A DNA stretch of 64,000 nucleotides from assembly GCA_017501665.1 (NCBI GenBank), contig JAFVWM010000036.1:124001-188000 (forward strand), read 5' to 3'. The stretch comes from Alphaproteobacteria bacterium. GTDB lineage: Bacteria > Pseudomonadota > Alphaproteobacteria > RF32 > CAG-239. Below are positions 1 to 7,226 of this stretch, piece by piece. Both the position numbers and the translations under genes were made by a program. The stretch's first letter is position 1. Each line of letters opens with the position of its first letter. Under the pieces are notes generated by a model that was not told the origin of the DNA, searched no databases, and saw nothing but the letters and a program-made list of their open reading frames with translations.

Positions 1-201
1 TCTCAAAAAATCGTTGAAGATTTATTCAATGTATTTATGGATGATTACAAACTTTTACCAAAAACTTTGCGTTTTGATGTTACAAACAACATCTCAGATA
101 AAGATAAAGCCAATCACATCTGCACTTATATTGCAAATATGACCGATGCAATGGCTGTCGAAGAACATCAAAAATTGTTTAATATTTCATACCGTTTTTA
201 A
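1..201 (+). CDS. dgt: dGTP triphosphohydrolase, C-terminal fragment
   Basis: The window opens inside this gene; only the last 66 residues are present, reading in frame from base 1 to TAA at 199-201. The tail carries CTYIANMTDAMAVEEHQKLF, which matches the C-terminal signature of the HD-domain dGTPase family (YIAGMTD.YA..EH..LF). These enzymes hydrolyse dGTP to deoxyguanosine and triphosphate in the cytoplasm. The HD metal site lies off the left edge. In many alphaproteobacteria dgt precedes argS, a SPOR protein and nagZ; here argS is absent and the SPOR gene follows directly. Assignment rests on the tail motif plus neighbourhood. Confidence 0.75.
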   Translation, partial: SQKIVEDLFNVFMDDYKLLPKTLRFDVTNNISDKDKANHICTYIANMTDAMAVEEHQKLFNISYRF

Positions 202-282
202 TTTATTTTGTTAAGGTATTATAAAACATTTTGTAATATAAATACAATATGTTATAAAAATTATTGCAAAGGAGATATGGCA

Positions 283-1251
283 ATGTTAGACGATTTTCAA
301 GATAATGACCCTGTAAAAAACAGCGAATTCCTTGATGAGTTTCGTCAAAGGTTAAATTCTCAACCTATTGAAAATCTTGAAGAAAGAAAAAAAGAAATTT
401 CAAAATCTCAACACATTTTTTTAGGAACGATTTTAGGTGTGGGACTAGCAGGAATTGCCAGCTGGTTTATTTTATCTCCCGAATATGACAAAACCGAAAA
501 CATCGAAATTCCTGTTGTTCGTCGCACAAACACAGCCGTAAAAGTTCAACCGGCAAATCCCGGAGGAATGGAAATATTAAATCAGGACAGAGCCGTGTAT
601 GATATTGCAGAAAAAAACAACAATGACATAGCAAAAGTTGAAAACATTCTTCCTCTTCCGGAAGAACCGGTCATCCCGTCAACTGCCGAAACACTAAACA
701 TTACCAAGAAAACCGAACAGGCTGTAGCAGAAACCGATAATATAATCAAAGATGCCGAAAAAATTATTACGCAGGAAGAAGCAAAAAAAACGGTTGAAAA
801 CCAACCAAAAGAATTAAAGAAAGAAATAAAAGTAGAAGTTATTGATAAAAACGAATCAATTGCCGAGCCTGCCGTAGAAGAAAAGAATGTTGTAAACACC
901 ATAAAAGTAGATGTTAAAGAGATAAAAAAAGAATCAACACCAAAAGTTGAAGTAAAAGAAAATACAACACCCAAAGCAACGACTGAAACAACTATAGTAT
1001 CAGGATTATGGCAAATTCAACTTATATCTTCACCAAACCAGGCCGCAATGGAAAAATCTTGGGTTGATTTAACAAAAAAATACAACCAATTAAAAGGCTT
1101 ACCTCACGAAATCGAATCGGCTGATTTAGGTATAAAAGGAACTTTTTATCGCTTGAAAGCCGGAGCTTTTTCAACCAGAAGCGAAGCAGATAAACTATGT
1201 AATTCAATCAAATCTGCCGGCGGTTCTTGTCTTGTAAAGAAAAAACAATGA
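283..1251 (+). CDS. SPOR-domain membrane protein
   Basis: A 322-residue bitopic protein. A short acidic cytoplasmic N-terminus is followed by one membrane helix (around residues 46-66, ILGVGLAGIASWFIL), a long Glu/Lys-rich low-complexity periplasmic linker and a C-terminal SPOR domain (about the last 80 residues, starting SGLWQIQLISS and containing FYRLKAGAFSTRSEADKLC). SPOR domains bind denuded glycan strands of septal peptidoglycan, so a role at the division site is likely. The ATG at 283 is chosen because AAGGAG at 269-274 lies 8 nt before it; an ATG at 277 would be only 2 nt away. The stop overlaps the next start (ATGA), implying translational coupling. Confidence 0.8.
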   Translation: MLDDFQDNDPVKNSEFLDEFRQRLNSQPIENLEERKKEISKSQHIFLGTILGVGLAGIASWFILSPEYDKTENIEIPVVRRTNTAVKVQPANPGGMEILNQDRAVYDIAEKNNNDIAKVENILPLPEEPVIPSTAETLNITKKTEQAVAETDNIIKDAEKIITQEEAKKTVENQPKELKKEIKVEVIDKNESIAEPAVEEKNVVNTIKVDVKEIKKESTPKVEVKENTTPKATTETTIVSGLWQIQLISSPNQAAMEKSWVDLTKKYNQLKGLPHEIESADLGIKGTFYRLKAGAFSTRSEADKLCNSIKSAGGSCLVKKKQ

Positions 1252-1904
1252 TTTTACAGATCATCTTATCCCTTGCCACCATAATCATTGCAATTATCTT
1301 TCATGAAATTGCACATGGTTGGGTGGCTTGGTATTTGGGAGATGATACCGCAAAAAAACAAGGACGACTTTCATTTAATCCTATAAAACATATTGACATA
1401 TTCGGCTCATTGTTTCTTCCTATCCTACTATTTTTTTCAAAATCCGGAATTATTTTCGGTTGGGCAAAACCTGTTCCCGTCAACTACAACAAATTAAAAA
1501 ACAAAAAAAGAGATTTTATATTGGTGTCATCCGCCGGTATTTTAGCAAATTTTACTCTTGCTTTCATTTCATCGGTGCTACTTAAAATATCTCTTATGAT
1601 TCCTTTTAACGTAATAAGCGGAATATTAGCAACTTTTTTTCTGAACATGATATTTTTCAATATATTGTTGGGTTTATTCAACTTACTCCCTATTCCGCCT
1701 CTTGACGGGTCAAAAATATTATTGGGATGGTCAGACAATAAATATATAAAAAAATATGTTAACGCCGAAAAACAAGGAACTTTGCTATTGATTGTTTTGC
1801 TTTTCATACTTCCCGTAATTATAAAATTTTTCGGCATCAATATCAATCCTATTGCCGTGTTATTGCAAAAAACGACTAAAGCACTCGTAACCTTGTTGAT
1901 ATAA
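1248..1904 (+). CDS. Site-2 protease family (M50) membrane metalloprotease
   Basis: A 218-residue polytopic membrane protein of the rhomboid-like M50B / site-2 protease group. The zinc motif HEIAHGW (HExxH) is in the first helix and the distal ligand motif NLLPIPPLDG (NxxPxxxLDG) in the second half. No PDZ domain is present, so it is the short stand-alone type rather than RseP. It starts at the ATG overlapping the SPOR stop and sits in the SPOR-nagZ operon. Such proteins cleave substrates within the membrane; the substrate here is unknown. Confidence 0.85.
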   Translation: MILQIILSLATIIIAIIFHEIAHGWVAWYLGDDTAKKQGRLSFNPIKHIDIFGSLFLPILLFFSKSGIIFGWAKPVPVNYNKLKNKKRDFILVSSAGILANFTLAFISSVLLKISLMIPFNVISGILATFFLNMIFFNILLGLFNLLPIPPLDGSKILLGWSDNKYIKKYVNAEKQGTLLLIVLLFILPVIIKFFGININPIAVLLQKTTKALVTLLI

Positions 1905-1917
1905 CAGGAAAAAATGC

Positions 1918-2985
1918 ATGAAAAACTTATCAGCTGCAATCTTATCTGTTTCGGGAACAACATTAACCGACGAAGAAAAATATATTTTAGAAAACACTAA
2001 CCCCGTCGGTATCGCATTATTTTCTCGTAATATAAAAAACAAAGAACAACTAAAAAAACTAATAAAAGAAATAAAAGAAACCATAGGAAGAAGTGATGTC
2101 TTAATATCTGTTGATCAAGAAGGCGGAAGAGTACGTAGATTAACCCCACCCGAATTCAGGTCTTATGCTGCTAATATAGAAATAGCTTCGCTTGATTTCA
2201 CTAATGCACAAAGAGCCTCAGAATTACATGCACAACTAATATCTGATGATTTCCATAAACTTGGAATAAATGTAAATTTTGCACCTTGCTTGGATCGAAT
2301 ACACAGCAATACAACCGAAGCACTAAAAAGTCGATGCTTTTCTTCTGACACAAATATTATCTCAAATTTGGGTAAAATAATGGTTGATACCTATATCCGA
2401 AATGGTATTTTACCTTGCATAAAACACCTTCCCGGTCATGGCAGTGTTTCAACCGATCCGCATCTGTCTTTACCGACTACATCATTATTGGAAAATAATT
2501 TTGATGAAGAATTAAAACCTTTCATAGCTTGCAACCATTCTCCTTTAGCTATGACCGCACATATTCTTATACCATTTATTGATAATAAGAACCCTTTATC
2601 TCAAAGTAACAACGGAATAAACGAGCTGATTCGCAAAAAAATAGGGTTTAAGGGTTTTTTGATTTCCGATTCCATTGATATGCATGCACTTAAAGGAACT
2701 TTGACCCAAAAAGCAAAAAAAGCCATTGAAGCCGGTTGCGATTGTATTTGTTATTCACTAGGAAACATTGATGATTTAAAAGAATTAAACGAAACATGTC
2801 CAAAGTTATCCGACGCTTCTTATCAACGTATGGACAAAGCCTTACAAATTTTGCATAATAACCATGATTACCCGAATATAAAAAATATTTCGGAGGAATA
2901 TTCAGAACTTATAAAGCACATATCTCATTATGAAGAAACTTATGATGCTACAGAAGTTTTACATAAACTGCAAACAAAGGAATAA
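1918..2985 (+). CDS. nagZ: Beta-N-acetylhexosaminidase (GH3)
   Basis: A 355-residue GH3 family enzyme. The NagZ signature KHLPGHGSVSTDPHLSLP is present, with the catalytic His/Asp loop (GHG..TDPH), and SVDQEGGRVRRL matches the conserved N-terminal strand. NagZ removes N-acetylglucosamine from anhydromuropeptides in the cytoplasm during peptidoglycan recycling. Start ATG 1918 has AGGAA about 8 nt upstream. It lies downstream of the SPOR/M50 pair, as in many alphaproteobacteria, and fits with the nagA and nagB genes further along. Confidence 0.9.
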   Translation: MKNLSAAILSVSGTTLTDEEKYILENTNPVGIALFSRNIKNKEQLKKLIKEIKETIGRSDVLISVDQEGGRVRRLTPPEFRSYAANIEIASLDFTNAQRASELHAQLISDDFHKLGINVNFAPCLDRIHSNTTEALKSRCFSSDTNIISNLGKIMVDTYIRNGILPCIKHLPGHGSVSTDPHLSLPTTSLLENNFDEELKPFIACNHSPLAMTAHILIPFIDNKNPLSQSNNGINELIRKKIGFKGFLISDSIDMHALKGTLTQKAKKAIEAGCDCICYSLGNIDDLKELNETCPKLSDASYQRMDKALQILHNNHDYPNIKNISEEYSELIKHISHYEETYDATEVLHKLQTKE

Positions 2986-2988
2986 ATA

Positions 2989-3270
2989 ATGTTTACATGG
3001 ATTTTAATTGCTATAATCATCGCTTTCATTTTTGGTGTAATCAAAGTCGAACAAGTAAAAAACGCTGCAAAAAAATATGCTCCGCAAGCTAAAGAGCTTT
3101 TTAATAAAGCAAAAGCTACCGTAGAAGAAAAAGCTACCGAGATCAAAAAAAATATTGACGCTAAAAAATCTCAATCAAATACAAATAACAAAGTAGCTGA
3201 AGCCCCTAAATCTTCCGAAACAACCGAGGTTGTTGAAACACCTAAGTCGGAAAATACGGATAATCAATAA
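2989..3270 (+). CDS. Small single-pass membrane protein, TatA-like topology
   Basis: 93 residues: an N-terminal hydrophobic helix (FTWILIAIIIAFIFG), a Phe-Gly hinge, a Lys/Ala-rich amphipathic helix, then a hydrophilic Ser/Thr/Glu tail. That order (short helix, FG, amphipathic helix, disordered tail) is the TatA plan, and in alphaproteobacteria tatA often sits just after nagZ-scpA-scpB. The Pro and the FG..KLP signature expected of TatA are not clear (FGVIKVEQ here), no tatB or tatC follows, and scpAB are missing. It may instead be an unrelated small membrane protein. It starts 3 nt after the nagZ stop, so it is in the same operon. Confidence 0.6.
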   Translation: MFTWILIAIIIAFIFGVIKVEQVKNAAKKYAPQAKELFNKAKATVEEKATEIKKNIDAKKSQSNTNNKVAEAPKSSETTEVVETPKSENTDNQ

Positions 3271-3321
3271 ATTATACTTTTTGATTATCACAATATTATT
3301 ATGTTTTTTTATAAATTTTTG

Positions 3322-3350
3322 TAGCATAATCGAATAATTTATGCTATACT
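3322..3350 (+). promoter_or_regulatory. Inverted repeat overlapping a -10 box
   Basis: TAGCATAA (3322-3329) and its exact complement TTATGCTA (3339-3346) are separated by 9 nt. The right arm overlaps TATACT (3345-3350), a good -10 element for the gene starting at 3401. The geometry is that of a repressor operator covering a promoter. No convincing -35 box is present, which fits an activator-dependent or weak promoter. Confidence 0.4.
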
Positions 3351-3400
3351 GCACTTATAAAGCTTAAAGGATATAGGCATTTTGTTATGGGAGAATCCAT

Positions 3401-3826
3401 ATGAGTATAAGTTCAACACGTAAAGTATCATCATCTGCATCTAATACATCTCGTATAGATAGACGTTCTCTTTTGGCTAATAACCATTCTCAATTTGTTG
3501 AAAATATTGACACCACTAATAACGTTTCAGTCAGAGACGAAAGTAATGGTGGAAACCACGATTATAGACATCAACCACAAGAAGATGATCAGGCAACAAA
3601 CTATAAAAGCTCGAATCCTAATATACTAAATAGCATAGAAGCCATAGCCGCATCCATAGATCCTGAGGAACAAGGATATAATCACCTTCAAAATCAAAAA
3701 GTTGATGTTTATTCCAACAATCAATCATTCATTCGAGATGACGAAATAGAACATACCGGTCGCAACTATCTTAAACATTTTTATGAAAAAAATGAACATA
3801 TGATAGATGTTGATGAGCTGGTATAA
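3401..3826 (+). CDS. Hydrophilic protein of unknown function
   Basis: 141 residues, no signal peptide or membrane segment, rich in Ser, Asn, Asp and Gln, with a disordered-looking N-terminus (SISSTRKVSSSASNTS). The C-terminus is more ordered (RNYLKHFYEKNEHMIDVDELV). A GGAG-type site (GGGAGAA) lies about 8 nt before the ATG. It is monocistronic, with its own -10 box and palindrome upstream. I do not recognise the family. An adaptor or regulatory peptide-like role is possible but unsupported. Confidence 0.6.
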   Translation: MSISSTRKVSSSASNTSRIDRRSLLANNHSQFVENIDTTNNVSVRDESNGGNHDYRHQPQEDDQATNYKSSNPNILNSIEAIAASIDPEEQGYNHLQNQKVDVYSNNQSFIRDDEIEHTGRNYLKHFYEKNEHMIDVDELV

Positions 3827-3837
3827 AACTAAAAAAT

Positions 3838-4026
3838 CTATTTTACAGCATCTTTTATACCGTTTGCCGTATCTGATACCATTTTTTCGGCACCGGTTTT
3901 AATTTCTGTACCGACCTCACTCATTGTAGTTGATTTGTTTATGGTACCATTATACATAGCGCTTATAACAATGTATAAGATAGCAATTAAAACAAGATAA
4001 AATACATATTTAATAACTGTTCTCAT
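3838..4026 (-). CDS. Small single-pass membrane protein
   Basis: 62 residues starting MRTVIKYVFYLVLIAIL: a basic tip, one hydrophobic helix, then a short polar region (STTMSEVGTEIKTGAEKMVSDTANGIKDAVK) that looks like an amphipathic helix. A strong GGAGG lies 5 nt before the ATG at 4026, which is why this start is preferred over one eight codons upstream. Convergent with the gene ending at 3826. Family unknown; the layout resembles small stress or membrane-associated proteins. Confidence 0.55.
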   Translation of the reverse strand: MRTVIKYVFYLVLIAILYIVISAMYNGTINKSTTMSEVGTEIKTGAEKMVSDTANGIKDAVK

Positions 4027-4083
4027 AATAACCTCCAAATAAAAAAACAATCATTATATATATATACATCATAAAAAAAAATT

Positions 4084-4108
4084 AAAGCCGTCAAAAATGA
4101 ACGGCTTT
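4084..4108 (-). terminator. Intrinsic terminator after the TPR gene
   Basis: AAAGCCGT / ACGGCTTT form an 8-bp stem with a 9-nt loop. On the minus strand it is followed by AATTTTTTTT, about 25 nt past the stop of the TPR gene. Confidence 0.8.
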
Positions 4109-4130
4109 AAAAATATCAAAAATATAAAAA

Positions 4131-5114
4131 TCAATTTAAATCATCACCTTTAGGTAAATCAATGGTAACATTCTGAACATTTTCATCTTGAGGAACTAGT
4201 GCTTGTAATGTACCGACAGCCTTTTTACGTTTTAATTTATTAACAAACTTCAATGAACGTTGTGCATCCCATTTCTTCTTACCTTCTTCACGTTGGAAGA
4301 TTTGCTGATAAACTTCCGATGCCTGATCAAATTCGGACAACTTGGTTAAACAAGACGCTAATCCGTCATAAAGTTTATGATGATAGCGATTTCCGATAAT
4401 CATTTGAGCCTTTTTATAACACTTTAAAGCATCATTAAATTTCATCATTTTTTGATAAACAAAACCGATCGAAATCCAAGCCTGAATCTCACGACCATCA
4501 ATATTCAAAATTTTAGTAAAACATTTAATTGCCGAAGCATTATCCCCCATCAATTGATAGGTAACACCAACTCCGTTCCAAGCTTTTATATTATTTTTAT
4601 CGGAAGCGAGAACTTTTTTGAAAAAAGAAATTGCACGTTCATACTGTTTTAGTTTTTGCAGCGTAACTGCAACGCTGAGCAATGATTGAGAATGCTTAGG
4701 ATCAATTTTCATAGCATCTTCCAAAACATCCAAAGCCTCTTTATACGCAAACATATGTTGCAAAGCAATAGCTTTACCGTTCAAAGCTTCCAAAGACGTT
4801 TTATCCAAAGCTATAGCTTCATTAAAGCAAGCAATAGCATCTTTATACAAACCTCGCATACTCAGAGTAACGCCTTTGTTATTCAAAACCTCAACAGAAG
4901 TCGGGTTAATCGTCAACGCTTTATCAAAGCATTCAACTGCCTCGGTATATTTGCTCAATTTTTGAAACGCAAACCCTTTAGAGTTTAAGGCCTTCCACGA
5001 ATCAGGTTGTTCGGAAATAGCAACATCAAATTGAGAGATTGCTTCTTTGTACATTCCTTGGTCAAGAAGCTCCTGACCTCTTTTATATGAAGTATTATCG
5101 TTTGATTTAACCAT
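4131..5114 (-). CDS. Tetratricopeptide-repeat protein
   Basis: 327 residues made almost wholly of TPR units of about 34 residues, roughly eight copies. Typical repeats are YKEAISQFDVAISEQPDSWK, YTEAVECFDKALTINPTSVE and YKDAIACFNEAIALDKTSLE, with the W/L-G-Y-A-P consensus positions visible. No signal peptide or catalytic domain, so it is probably a cytoplasmic protein-protein scaffold. Monocistronic with its own terminator. Function cannot be inferred beyond scaffolding; partners are unknown. Confidence 0.8.
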   Translation of the reverse strand: MVKSNDNTSYKRGQELLDQGMYKEAISQFDVAISEQPDSWKALNSKGFAFQKLSKYTEAVECFDKALTINPTSVEVLNNKGVTLSMRGLYKDAIACFNEAIALDKTSLEALNGKAIALQHMFAYKEALDVLEDAMKIDPKHSQSLLSVAVTLQKLKQYERAISFFKKVLASDKNNIKAWNGVGVTYQLMGDNASAIKCFTKILNIDGREIQAWISIGFVYQKMMKFNDALKCYKKAQMIIGNRYHHKLYDGLASCLTKLSEFDQASEVYQQIFQREEGKKKWDAQRSLKFVNKLKRKKAVGTLQALVPQDENVQNVTIDLPKGDDLN

Positions 5115-5196
5115 AACTTTCTCTTTTCAATTATAAAGTTCAAAATAATTCAGAGCACAAAAATAGCACAATTATCCTGTTTTGTCAACAATTCAA

Positions 5197-6150
5197 CTAC
5201 AAAATTTTTAAATCACCGATAAAACTCATACTTGCAGAAAAATTTATAAAATTACAAGACATTTTATGGCAAAATATTTCTTTTTGTTTAAGTTTTGAAG
5301 AAAAATAATCAGCATAATTCTTCTTATATGTTTTTGATGAAGTATCTATAAGAAGTTTTTCACCATTATATTCGACCATATATTGTCCGCTTAACGGTGC
5401 TTTTTCTTCCAATTTATCAAAAACATTTATCATAAACAAACCTGTCTTTTTGGCCAACGATGTCCATATTTTATTATATTCATCTCCCAAATAAACAAAT
5501 GATGATATAATAAACACATTTGCCCTGTTTTTTACATTTGTCTGTAACAATTTTAATGATTTTACTCGTTCATCTTCACTATTTTGATTTTGTTCCAAAA
5601 TATTCTTACTTACGTCGGATATTTTATTAAAAATTGCCCCCAAATATGCTCTGTCATTTTTAGGTTTAAATACCCAAGATTTTTTACCGTCAAATATTAC
5701 ACAACCGAATCTGTCCTTATTATTTAGAGCAATCCAACCTATAAATGCTGCAACTTTTGATGCCGTAACCGACTTAAGCTCAATATTTGAACCAAAAAGC
5801 ATTATTGCCGACAAATCAAGCCAAACATAAACTTCTCTATCCCTTTCTTCTATATAAAGCTTGGTATAAGGCTTTTCTTTTCTGGCCGTAACTCGCCAAT
5901 CTATATCTCTGACATCATCACCGAATTGATATTCTCTGATTTCGTCCATTTCAACACCTCTGCCCTTAAAAGCAGATTTTACATCACCGACTTGATTGGA
6001 ATAAGTTTTTTTATTCTTTCCTTGTTGCAAATATGTTGCATATTTGCGCATATTCATTAACTCATCTGTTTCGACAAACAAACCGTTTCCCGAAACAGAC
6101 GAAGTTTTAGGCTTTATTAGTTTTGAAGTAATTTTTTTCAATTTACTCAA
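5197..6150 (-). CDS. DUF58 domain protein
   Basis: 317 residues. The DUF58 core is clear: RGVEMDEIREYQFGDDVRDIDW followed by TARKEKPYTKLYIEERDREVYVWLDLS. The second half adopts a von Willebrand A-like fold in this family, with the DxS of the metal site (LDLSAIMLFGS). DUF58 proteins are nearly always encoded beside a MoxR ATPase, as here, and the pair is thought to act in metal-centre or enzyme-complex maturation. It follows the MoxR gene by 12 nt in one operon. No further VWA or transglutaminase genes are attached, so this is the minimal version of the operon. Confidence 0.85.
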   Translation of the reverse strand: MSKLKKITSKLIKPKTSSVSGNGLFVETDELMNMRKYATYLQQGKNKKTYSNQVGDVKSAFKGRGVEMDEIREYQFGDDVRDIDWRVTARKEKPYTKLYIEERDREVYVWLDLSAIMLFGSNIELKSVTASKVAAFIGWIALNNKDRFGCVIFDGKKSWVFKPKNDRAYLGAIFNKISDVSKNILEQNQNSEDERVKSLKLLQTNVKNRANVFIISSFVYLGDEYNKIWTSLAKKTGLFMINVFDKLEEKAPLSGQYMVEYNGEKLLIDTSSKTYKKNYADYFSSKLKQKEIFCHKMSCNFINFSASMSFIGDLKIL

Positions 6151-6162
6151 AATATTTTCCTT

Positions 6163-7125
6163 TTATGGTAATGGTACAAGTTTTAATAAAGAAGCAATAA
6201 TATCATCTGTTGTATAGCCTTCGGCCTGAGCTTCAAAGCTTAATATAATTCTGTGGCGCAATACTTCATAAACAACAGCATGAATATCTTCGGGCGATAC
6301 AAAGTCTTTTCCCTTAAGCCAAGCATGAACTTTTGCGCATCTGTCCAAGGCCAATGTTGCACGAGGGCTTGCTCCGTAAGCAATGTATCCTCTAAATGAT
6401 GAATTATATTTTTCGGCATGTCTTGTTGCACCGACAAGTTGTACCAAATATTCTTCAACTTCATCGCTCATATGAATTTCTAAAGCTTCGTTACGAGCAA
6501 CCAAGACATCATCAATCGATACTTCGGCATGTTTTGTTTGTTTTTTTCCGGCGACTTCATCTCTGATAAGATGTAATATTTTCTTTTCGGTTTCACTATC
6601 AGGATGGTCAACCTTAATATACATCAAAAATCTGTCTAACTGAGCTTCCGGAAGATTGTATGTTCCTTCGTGTTCTATCGGGTTTTGTGTAGCCATAACC
6701 ATAAACAATTTTGGAAGTTCATATTTTTTACCGCCCACACTGACTTGACGTTCGGCCATAGCCTCTAACAAAGCAGCCTGTACCTTTGCCGGTGCACGGT
6801 TAATCTCATCAGCCAACACAAAATTAGCAAAAATCGGACCTTTTCTAAATTCAAATTTTCCGCTTTGTGTTACATAAATTTCGCTTCCCGTAATATCCGA
6901 AGGCAACAAATCAGGAGTAAATTGGATTCGGTTATATTCTCCTTTAATCATTGAAGCCAGCGTTTTAATAGCTTTCGTTTTAGCCAATCCGGGCGCCCCC
7001 TCAACCAAAGCATTCCCATCGGCCAACAAAGTAATAATAAGCTTATTTACCAGATCTTCCTGTCCTAAGATATTAGCATTCATATTTTTTTGCAATTCAA
7101 CAATTTTAGAGCGAATTTCCGACAT
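6163..7125 (-). CDS. MoxR-family AAA+ ATPase
   Basis: 320 residues. Walker A is in EGAPGLAKTKAIKTLA, Walker B in ADEINRAPAKVQAALLEAM, and the family sensor region in ATQNPIEHEGTYNLPEAQLDRF. MoxR ATPases act as chaperones with DUF58/VWA partners. The start at ATG 7125 (MSEIRSKIVELQ) is chosen because AAGGAATT lies 6-7 nt upstream; the open frame extends 30 codons further without a ribosome site. It is divergent from the uvrD-type gene, with about 100 bp of shared promoter region. Confidence 0.9.
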   Translation of the reverse strand: MSEIRSKIVELQKNMNANILGQEDLVNKLIITLLADGNALVEGAPGLAKTKAIKTLASMIKGEYNRIQFTPDLLPSDITGSEIYVTQSGKFEFRKGPIFANFVLADEINRAPAKVQAALLEAMAERQVSVGGKKYELPKLFMVMATQNPIEHEGTYNLPEAQLDRFLMYIKVDHPDSETEKKILHLIRDEVAGKKQTKHAEVSIDDVLVARNEALEIHMSDEVEEYLVQLVGATRHAEKYNSSFRGYIAYGASPRATLALDRCAKVHAWLKGKDFVSPEDIHAVVYEVLRHRIILSFEAQAEGYTTDDIIASLLKLVPLP

Positions 7126-7226
7126 TTTTAATTCCTTTTTTTTGCTAAAAAGTTCAATTTTGTTCTTTTCATATAAGTTTATATTATATATATTGCTAAA
7201 AAGTAAAAAAAACAAGAAGATTAGCT

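Noticed and set aside
7152..7165. GTTC-N6-GTTC upstream of the UvrD-type gene, like an alphaproteobacterial SOS box
   Set aside because: The known box needs N7 between the half sites; this spacing is one short and no similar site precedes uvrA or ssb.
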